From CAYWHE01 sp964458125 (GTDB lineage Bacteria > Bacteroidota > Bacteroidia > AKYH767-A > OLB10): DNA of 12,240 nt. Shown here piece after piece: positions 1 through 6,351 of the stretch. The position numbers and the translations under genes were made by a program. The notes beneath the pieces were generated by a model. The model was not told the origin of the DNA and ran no database searches. It worked only from the letters and a program-made list of their open reading frames with translations. Where the stretch lies: positions 1 to 12,240 of the forward strand of contig CAYWHE010000123.1 in the NCBI GenBank assembly GCA_964458125.1, written 5' to 3'. How positions within the stretch are numbered: position 1 is the stretch's first letter; every line of letters begins with the position of its first letter.

Positions 1-192
1 GTAAAACCTGCCTGTCCATAATTTCTTTTGTAAACCGGACCAGGACGGGATGAAGGGTTAGCGGGCCGGAAAGTTTTCAGAAATCCGCTGCAGCAGCAGA
101 GGCATCATTTCCCGTTGGATTTAAACCTTCACGGAACAGCCAACCGGATGAATGAACCCGCCGGCCGGGCCTTTGCCGGATGATGGGTTACG

Positions 193-1848
193 TTATTGTT
201 TTACAAAACGCCTGATCAGCACGTCCCGGTTGCCGTTCATCATCACACAGTAAAGCCCGGCGGGCCAGCCGGAAATGTCAATGGTTCCGGTGTAAACACC
301 TTCCTCTGATTCCAGCGACTGCTGGTAAACAAGCTGTCCGTTCTGGTTACAGACCCGGATGCCGGCATGCGTGGAATTGCATTCAAAACCGACGGTTATT
401 TTATCCGTGGCGGGATTCGGAATCACCGTCGCCTGTTGTATTTCTTCCGCTATTGGTTCGGTTACAACCGGATCGCCCTGCCGAAGGGGGGCTGTGGTAA
501 AATTATGCTTGGCGGAGAACGCCGAATAAACGGCTGGATTCGATCCTGAACACTTCGTGGAGACTTTCCATTCAAAGGTGGTGGACGGTGACAGGTTGTT
601 CAGGGTGCGGTTGGCGCCGGTGGCTGATTTGGTAATCCAGGCGCTTGCTCCCAAAACCCTGTATTGAACCTGGTACCCGGATGCGCAGGTAACGGCGTTC
701 CAGTTCACTTTGGCGCTCACGCTGGTAATGGAATTGGTGACAAAACCTCCGCCAGGGGCGGGACATTTGACATGCCTGTCGCTCAAAACAACCACGCAAC
801 AGCCGCTGGCATCTTTAACTTTAACCGTATACGTTCCGGAAGAAAGGTTGGTGAACGTATATTGAACTGTTCCGGGAGGTGCGTTAAAAAAGGAAATCAG
901 GTTACTGCCCGAATCATACAATTCAAAACGCGGATAACCGGCAACCGTTCCCGAAATCACCGTTTTGATTTTACCGTTGATGCACCCGGGTCCCGAAATA
1001 TTCGTAATCTGCGCGGTGGCGGTCATGTTGCAGTTGCAGGTATACATGGGTATCCGTTCCGCATTCAGGATGGAACTGTCGGTTGTCGAAACAAATGCCA
1101 CGAGACTCATCCTGTTTTCATTAAAACCGGCCGGCACCACATAGGAGTAATTTACGGAAAACGAATCGCCGGCGGCTACATTTCCGGGGATAATACCGCC
1201 TGTTCCGTAAAGGGGACTGGCCGCATGACGGAATACATGCCGGTGATGAAAGCCGTTAATCGAACAGGGGTAATTATAATAGGGATGATTAGGATCGGGC
1301 GATGAACAACCCTGTCCATAATAATTAAGCTGGTCATACGCGGCCAGCACACTCGACACCGAGTCTTCCAGGTAATACAGGTGGACCTTCATAGTTCCGG
1401 ACTTGGCGGCGTAGAACCTGATCTTAGCCGTTACGGCTGAAAACCTGGTTTGCGCGTCGAAGGTGGAGGTCAGTTTGATATCCAGCGATGGCGTCTGGCT
1501 CAGGCGGGTGGTGACCGAGCCCGCCCACAATTCGGTTCCGACCGGTTTGTCGCTTTGTCCGGCGAAACGTTTCCGGTCTATCATGGCAGAGGGAAAGCCG
1601 CTGAAGTTAAACTGGTTGGTATAAGCGGCCGATTCAGTCGTTTCCATGGGATCGGCATAATGCATGCAAACCGGAATCACCGTATTCGGATTGGCATTAA
1701 CCAGGGAATCCCGCAAGGCAAATCCCCTCGGATCCCAGCCAACCCAGGTTCCCGTATATTCTTCAAGCAGTACCTTTTTGACGGGCTGGGTAAAACCGGT
1801 TGTGGACAATATCAGCAGGTTCAGCAGGAGGAATAAGGATTTTTTCAT
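193..1848 (-). CDS. Secreted Omp28-family protein with Fn3 and T9SS sorting domain
   Basis: A 551-residue protein, probably exported through Sec and then the type IX secretion system; its exact function is unknown. Residues 1-21 look like a signal peptide (MKKS, a Leu-rich core, then TTGFTQ). Residues 23-268 match the Omp28 thioredoxin-like fold: LLEEYTGTW at 27-35, HYADPM at 63-68, the cis-Pro-type GFPSAMIDR at 84-92, and HHRHVFR at 201-207. The usual CxxC after the Trp is replaced: positions 36-39 read VGWD, so the redox pair is absent. Residues 270-362 are a Cys-containing beta domain resembling SprB repeats (TYTVKVKDASGC). Residues 362-453 are a fibronectin type III domain. Residues 475-551 are a T9SS type A sorting domain (VIPNPATDKI, then WPAGLYCVMM and a basic end, RRFVKQ). 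It is divergent from the other T9SS cargo gene. The ATG at 1848 is chosen because the signal peptide follows directly; no clear Shine-Dalgarno is seen. Confidence 0.9.
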   Translation of the reverse strand: MKKSLFLLLNLLILSTTGFTQPVKKVLLEEYTGTWVGWDPRGFALRDSLVNANPNTVIPVCMHYADPMETTESAAYTNQFNFSGFPSAMIDRKRFAGQSDKPVGTELWAGSVTTRLSQTPSLDIKLTSTFDAQTRFSAVTAKIRFYAAKSGTMKVHLYYLEDSVSSVLAAYDQLNYYGQGCSSPDPNHPYYNYPCSINGFHHRHVFRHAASPLYGTGGIIPGNVAAGDSFSVNYSYVVPAGFNENRMSLVAFVSTTDSSILNAERIPMYTCNCNMTATAQITNISGPGCINGKIKTVISGTVAGYPRFELYDSGSNLISFFNAPPGTVQYTFTNLSSGTYTVKVKDASGCCVVVLSDRHVKCPAPGGGFVTNSITSVSAKVNWNAVTCASGYQVQYRVLGASAWITKSATGANRTLNNLSPSTTFEWKVSTKCSGSNPAVYSAFSAKHNFTTAPLRQGDPVVTEPIAEEIQQATVIPNPATDKITVGFECNSTHAGIRVCNQNGQLVYQQSLESEEGVYTGTIDISGWPAGLYCVMMNGNRDVLIRRFVKQ

Positions 1849-1873
1849 GGGATGGAGTTTTTACAGAGTCCTG

Positions 1874-1902
1874 CAATTTATTAAAAAAATGATGCCCTGC
1901 AA
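1874..1902 (-). promoter_or_regulatory. Weak candidate promoter of the Omp28-family gene
   Basis: On the minus strand a TTG (1902-1900) is followed after 19 bases by TAAATTG (1880-1874). This resembles the Bacteroidota -33 TTG and -7 TAnnTTTG elements, but the -7 box is one base short. It lies about 26 bases upstream of the ATG. The spacing is right and the sequence is imperfect, so this is only a candidate. Confidence 0.3.
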
Positions 1903-2336
1903 GGGAATCCGTACACTTTTTTTCTCCATCCGTGTATTTACGGCCGCTGCGGTGAATATATTAAACAAGCGCTGTAATCCCGTTTCATGAGGCGTTGTTA
2001 TGAACTCCCTGTTCGCGGGAAAGGAAGCCATATGCAGCGGCATGAACAACAGGCCATTCAAAATCACCCCGAACCGGAATCCCTGATATAGACCGTCCTG
2101 CGCAGGAAAAGTCCAAATGCCCGCCTTTAAAAAACCATTTCATCCGTTGCCATGAATTACCTTGCCCGTCTTTTTCTTTCCGGAACTGATCCGGAGTTTA
2201 GGACAAGGAATTTTACCGGTGATCATGTGAAAGCACGGAATCAGGGCTTACTGAATAATAATATCCATATATTTAAAGGCAACTTTGAGGGAAAATGGAA
2301 AAAGTTGGTGCATGGAAAATTGAATAAATTGCTTAA

Positions 2337-2356
2337 TAACCTTAATCCTAAGGTTA
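2337..2356. repeat. Perfect 8-bp inverted repeat (hairpin)
   Basis: The arms TAACCTTA and TAAGGTTA are perfectly complementary and are separated by the four bases ATCC. The hairpin sits in the AT-rich spacer about 235 bp upstream of the 1238-residue gene. It lacks a following T-tract on the plus strand, so it does not look like a standard intrinsic terminator. It could be a protein-binding site or an RNA hairpin. Confidence 0.6.
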
Positions 2357-2465
2357 AAATAAATTAGCTTGGATTGATTAAAAATTGAGATGCATTGTAA
2401 CTTGTGCTGCCCTCGTTAAAAAACGGGAACATTATCCGTCTTTTTTCGTATCCTTTTTAAAACAA

Positions 2466-2485
2466 TTCCGGCCGGAACGGGTTCC
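2466..2485. promoter_or_regulatory. Overlapping palindromes just upstream of a promoter (possible operator)
   Basis: TTCCGGCCGGAA (2466-2477) is a perfect 12-bp palindrome. It overlaps GGAAC-GG-GTTCC (2474-2485), a second perfect inverted repeat sharing the GGAA half-site. Together they give three alternating TTCC/GGAA half-sites ending 11 bases before the -33 TTG of the next promoter. That is where an activator commonly binds. The symmetry is directly visible; the regulatory role is inferred. Confidence 0.4.
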
Positions 2486-2496
2486 CAAACTGACCC

Positions 2497-2527
2497 TTGA
2501 TTATTAAAAGTCTTCTCGTTATATTTG
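2497..2527 (+). promoter_or_regulatory. Bacteroidota-type promoter of the 1238-residue T9SS cargo gene
   Basis: TTG at 2497-2499, a 20-base spacer, then TATATTTG at 2520-2527, which matches the Bacteroidota -7 consensus TAnnTTTG fully. Transcription would start around 2532-2536, giving a leader of roughly 55-60 bases before the ATG at 2591. This is the best promoter in the window, with both elements and the spacing fitting. Confidence 0.7.
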
Positions 2528-2590
2528 CTGTGCAGTATTTCTTCCCCGAAAAGAATTCATGCCAGGGTTCCCCTGTAAGCTTAAAAAGGC

Positions 2591-5500
2591 ATGAACCTGA
2601 TCAATAAAATACTTTTATCCCTTTGTTTACCGGTATTTTTTATACTGGCAGGCTACCTGTACCGGCTTGATTTTCCTGGTCATTCCCGAACTCATAAGAC
2701 ATCGGTCTTCAATCCTTCGGAAGAGGAGGCGGAAAACAGGATTCCCCTGCAGGACAGGATGGACCTGGCCATACAGCAGGAAGCCGAACTGACCAGGGAT
2801 CCCCGGACAGGCACGGTTCCGAGGGAGCGGCTGGTGGCGGCCTACCGTTATGCCGAAGAACTCAGGGCTTCCCTTCCGGCCAATAAAAGCGCGGGAGCCA
2901 TTGCCGGGGTCAACTGGTTTGAACGGGGTCCCAATAACTGCGGTGGCCGCACCCAGTCCATCCTGATCGACCCCAATGATCCGACCAAAAAGACCATCTG
3001 GTCGGCCGCTGTCGGCGGGGGATTATGGAAGACGACGGATATTACGGCTTCCCCACCCGCCTGGACCGCCGTCAACGACTTTTTTGCCAACATCGCCATT
3101 ACCGCTTTATGCTACGATCCTTCCAATACCCAGACTTTTTATTTCGGTTCCGGGGAAGGCTGGTTTAATGCCGATGCCATCCGGGGTAACGGCATCTGGA
3201 AAAGCACGGATGGAGGAACGACCTGGAATCAACTGGCTTCCACCACCGGGGCAAGTTATTATTACATACAGAAAATGGCGGTCAGCGTTTCGGGTGAGGT
3301 GTATGCCGCCACCCGAAGCGGGCTGTTCAAGTCTTCCAACGGGGGATCAACCTGGACCAAGGTGCTGGGCGCCGGCGCCGGGGCGGTAACGGATGCCATG
3401 TCGGATGTGGAAATAGCTTCCGATGGAACCGTCTATGCCGGAGCAGGTATTTTTTCCACCGACGGGGTTTATAAATCCTCGACGGGAAATGCCGGTTCCT
3501 GGACCAAACTGAACAATGGAGCAAACAGCTTTCCAACGGCGGGCATACAACGTATCGAGATTGCCTGCGCCCCTTCCAGCGCCTCCACACTCTATGTGAT
3601 TCCCGCCAAAGGAACGGCCTCCGACAGCATATACAAATCTACGAACGCGGGTTCCACCTGGACGGCTTACCGGCTTCCCCTCGATGCCGATGGCGGTGTG
3701 GGTGCCGACATGACCCGCGGACAAGCCTGGTATGACCTGAGCCTGGCCGTAGATCCGAACAACGCCAACACCCTGTATACCGGTGGCATCGACCTGTTTA
3801 AAACCACCAATGGCTGCGCTTCCTGGCAGCAGGTTTCGCATTGGTACGGCGGTTTCGGGTACCAGTATGTACATGCCGATCAGCATATCGCTTTGTATGA
3901 GCCGGGAAATTCATCGGTGGTTTATTTTGGCAATGACGGGGGCATATTCCGTACCGGTAATGCTACTGCGGCCATGCCGTCCATAGCCTTTAAGTCGGAT
4001 AATTATAACGTCACCCAGTTTTACGGTTGCGCCATGAATCCAACGGCCTATTCCAACCAGTTCCTGGCCGGGGCCCAGGATAACGGATCGCATCAGTATG
4101 CCGGCCCCGGCGTCAATTCCACCATAGAAGTCACCGGGGGTGACGGTTGTTTTTGCCATATCGATCAGAACCAGCCCCAGTACCAGTTTACCTCTTACGT
4201 TTATAACAACTATTACCGTTCAACGGATGGGGGCTGTTCATTCAACGGCATCACCAGCAACAATAACGGTTCATTCGTAAACCCGACCGATTATGATAAC
4301 GTCAACAACAATCTGTATTGCTGTTTCGGGAACGGAAATTATTACGTGATCCTGAATGCGCCGGCCAGCGCGGCTTTTACCACCGTTAACGTGGCAGCGT
4401 TTAACAGCGGCAAGGTCACGCACATCAGTTGTTCGCCCAATACGGCCAACCGGGTATTTTTCGGTTTGAATAACGGCCGCGTGGTCCGGGTGGATAACGC
4501 CCATACCACCACCCCCACCGGCACCAATATTACAGGCGCCGGCATGCCGGCAACTTCGGTGAGCTGCATCGCCGTCGAAACCGGGAACGATAACCACCTC
4601 CTGGTTACCTACAGCAGCTACGGAGTCAACAGCATCTGGGAAACCACCAATGGAGGCACCTCCTGGACTTCCGTAGAAGGCAACGTGCCCGATATGCCGG
4701 TTCGCTGGGCCTTATTCAGTCCTTTGAGTAACTCCCAGGCCATGATTGCCACGGAACTGGGTGTCTGGACCACCGATCTGCTGAGTGGCGGAACCACCGT
4801 ATGGGCTCCTTCCAGTTCCGGGTTGGCCAACACCCGGGTGGATATGTTGCAGATACGTACATCCGACAACCTGGTATCGGCTGCCACCCACGGCCGTGGC
4901 TTGTTTACGTCCGATGTCTTTTGCAGCCCGCACGCCGATCTCACGGCCAACCGCACGGTCATTTATACCAACACGGCGGTGCAGTTTTATGATGGATCGC
5001 TCAAAGCTTCATCTTGGTTGTGGAATTTCGGGGACGGATTTACCTCCACCCTCCAGAACCCGTCTCATACCTATACGACGGCGGGATTGTATTCCGTCAC
5101 CCTGACCATTAACGGAAGCGCCAATGTGGTCAAGAATAATTATGTGCAGGTGCTTCCCAACAAGGGCACTCCTTATACACCGGCTGCGGGCGGAAATTTT
5201 GATGTGAATCCCGGTGATTTCGGAGCCCCGGTAACGGCGGCTTCCGGTTGCGGTACGGCCACCAATTTTGAAAGGGGTAGTTCCGTACTGGCCGGAAAGA
5301 GCGGGACACGCAGCGGAAGTTTTGCCTGGGTAACCAACCTCACAACCGCTAACTACACCGACAACTCATCCGCATACCTGTATTCGCCCAACTTTAACTT
5401 TTCCGCAGCAGGCATTTACAGCATAAAAGTTTACAGGAAGAACCAGTTTGAAATCGGGTATGATGGATTTCGGGTGGAATATTCCCTGAATAAGGGCAAC

Positions 5501-6307
5501 AGCTGGACACCCCTGGGAGTGGTGGCTGCCAACTGGTACGATTATGCCAATACGGCTTCCGCCACGGCATTTCCGATTAATGAACCGTATTTTAACGCCA
5601 CCAAAACATCCTATACCTTGTGCCAGTACGATGTATCCGCGCTGGCCGGCAACGCCAATGTAGCCTTCCGGATGGTGTTCAGGTCTGATAATGGCGTTAC
5701 CGCTCCCGGTGTGGCCCTGGATGACTTTGAGATTGTTGCTCCCGTGAACAATCCTTTGCCCGTGCAACTGGTTTCTTTTACCGGGGAGGCGGGTGTGACC
5801 GCCAATAACCTGCACTGGGAAACCTGGTCGGAATGGAATAACAAAGGTTTTGATGTGCAGCGCTCGGCGGATGCTGTTGATTTTAAAACGATCGGATTTG
5901 TAAACGGGCAGGGAACACGCAACAGTCCACAGGCGTATGCGTTTGCCGATGTACTCGGACTGCAGCCGCTTTTTTATTACCGCCTGCGCCAGCTTGATTA
6001 CAACGGCCGTGAAACGATGTCCAACGTCATTGCTATACGAAGATCACTGGGCGGGGAAAGCATCGGTTCCGTTTACCCGAATCCTGCCGGGGAGGAACTT
6101 TTCATAGCCCTGAACGAAGGCGTCACCAACCCCCTGAAGGTCACGGTGTATAACATCGCCGGGCAAAAGGTGCTGGAAAAAACCATATCTCCTGTTTCCG
6201 GCCTGTTGCGCATTCCGTTCTCCGGGGACGGTCTGGTGGCCGGCAGCTACGTGTTGAGGATGGATACGGGCCGGCAGGTTTTTACCAGGAAATTTTTTAA
6301 GCGGTAA
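2591..6307 (+). CDS. Large secreted Asp-box beta-propeller protein with PKD and T9SS domains
   Basis: A 1238-residue protein, probably secreted by the type IX system; no substrate can be assigned. Residues 5-22 are a hydrophobic N-terminal signal. Residues 105-780 form a sortilin/VPS10-like or sialidase-like propeller region with six Asp-box motifs: STDGGTTW (205), SSNGGSTW (248), STNAGSTW (350), TTNGCASW (405), STDGGCSF (544) and TTNGGTSW (685). Residues 781-856 are a PKD domain (WNFGDG at 811, PSHTY at 824). Residues 865-1052 resemble a MAM/laminin-G jelly-roll. Residues 1055-1150 are the Fn3-like module common just before Bacteroidota sorting tails (LPVQLVSFTGE, GFDVQRS, FYYRLRQLDYNG). Residues 1158-1238 are the T9SS sorting domain (SVYPNPAGEEL, GSYVLRM, RKFFKR). 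The catalytic residues of a true sialidase are not evident, so glycosidase activity should not be assumed. The start is preceded by a weak AAAAAGG and a good promoter. Confidence 0.92.
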   Translation: MNLINKILLSLCLPVFFILAGYLYRLDFPGHSRTHKTSVFNPSEEEAENRIPLQDRMDLAIQQEAELTRDPRTGTVPRERLVAAYRYAEELRASLPANKSAGAIAGVNWFERGPNNCGGRTQSILIDPNDPTKKTIWSAAVGGGLWKTTDITASPPAWTAVNDFFANIAITALCYDPSNTQTFYFGSGEGWFNADAIRGNGIWKSTDGGTTWNQLASTTGASYYYIQKMAVSVSGEVYAATRSGLFKSSNGGSTWTKVLGAGAGAVTDAMSDVEIASDGTVYAGAGIFSTDGVYKSSTGNAGSWTKLNNGANSFPTAGIQRIEIACAPSSASTLYVIPAKGTASDSIYKSTNAGSTWTAYRLPLDADGGVGADMTRGQAWYDLSLAVDPNNANTLYTGGIDLFKTTNGCASWQQVSHWYGGFGYQYVHADQHIALYEPGNSSVVYFGNDGGIFRTGNATAAMPSIAFKSDNYNVTQFYGCAMNPTAYSNQFLAGAQDNGSHQYAGPGVNSTIEVTGGDGCFCHIDQNQPQYQFTSYVYNNYYRSTDGGCSFNGITSNNNGSFVNPTDYDNVNNNLYCCFGNGNYYVILNAPASAAFTTVNVAAFNSGKVTHISCSPNTANRVFFGLNNGRVVRVDNAHTTTPTGTNITGAGMPATSVSCIAVETGNDNHLLVTYSSYGVNSIWETTNGGTSWTSVEGNVPDMPVRWALFSPLSNSQAMIATELGVWTTDLLSGGTTVWAPSSSGLANTRVDMLQIRTSDNLVSAATHGRGLFTSDVFCSPHADLTANRTVIYTNTAVQFYDGSLKASSWLWNFGDGFTSTLQNPSHTYTTAGLYSVTLTINGSANVVKNNYVQVLPNKGTPYTPAAGGNFDVNPGDFGAPVTAASGCGTATNFERGSSVLAGKSGTRSGSFAWVTNLTTANYTDNSSAYLYSPNFNFSAAGIYSIKVYRKNQFEIGYDGFRVEYSLNKGNSWTPLGVVAANWYDYANTASATAFPINEPYFNATKTSYTLCQYDVSALAGNANVAFRMVFRSDNGVTAPGVALDDFEIVAPVNNPLPVQLVSFTGEAGVTANNLHWETWSEWNNKGFDVQRSADAVDFKTIGFVNGQGTRNSPQAYAFADVLGLQPLFYYRLRQLDYNGRETMSNVIAIRRSLGGESIGSVYPNPAGEELFIALNEGVTNPLKVTVYNIAGQKVLEKTISPVSGLLRIPFSGDGLVAGSYVLRMDTGRQVFTRKFFKR

Positions 6308-6351
6308 TCCAGCCGTAATACTTTTGAGTTTGAACAGGAACTTTTAAGCGG
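6308..6351. other. Short convergent intergenic gap
   Basis: Only 44 bases separate the stop codons of the convergent propeller and RNase R genes. I see no GC-rich hairpin with a T-tract. An 11-base direct repeat, TTTTAAGCGGT, occurs at 6295-6305 and 6342-6352, spanning or touching both stop codons. Termination may be factor-dependent, or the transcripts may overlap. Confidence 0.4.

Larger units (their letters stand above)
1849..2590. other. Long AT-rich divergent intergenic region, no convincing gene
   Basis: This 742-bp stretch separates two divergently transcribed T9SS cargo genes. It holds two short open frames: 2067-1861 (-), 68 residues, and 2152-2367 (+), 71 residues. Neither shows a recognisable domain, signal peptide or ribosome site. 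The second is Lys/Asn-rich, as expected from translating AT-rich spacer. What can be supported is a candidate leftward promoter near 1874-1902, a strong rightward promoter at 2497-2527, a perfect hairpin at 2337-2356, and overlapping TTCC/GGAA palindromes at 2466-2485. The base composition is clearly more AT-rich than the flanking genes, especially around 2260-2400. Confidence 0.6.

Noticed and set aside
1..19. Possible start of a leftward gene (ATG at 19 on the minus strand) or end of a rightward frame (stop near 51)
   Set aside because: Only six codons or a short tail are visible; neither can be supported from so little sequence.
140..180. GC-rich CCGGC/GCCGG hairpin downstream of the Omp28-family gene
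   Set aside because: The stem is only five pairs and is not followed by a T-tract on the minus strand, so a terminator call is not justified.
664..1305. 213-residue open frame opposite the Omp28-family gene
   Set aside because: Antisense shadow of a well-supported gene; Arg/Gly-rich sequence with no domain, signal or ribosome site.
1861..2067. 68-residue minus-strand open frame upstream of the Omp28-family gene
   Set aside because: Odd composition, no recognisable features, and it would overlap the candidate promoter of the next gene.
2152..2367. 71-residue open frame in the AT-rich spacer
   Set aside because: No homology recognised, no ribosome site or promoter near it, Lys/Asn-rich as expected from AT-rich spacer; its end overlaps the hairpin at 2337-2356.
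3347..3886. 179-residue open frame opposite the propeller gene
   Set aside because: Low-complexity Gly/Arg/Val-rich shadow of the repeated propeller sequence.
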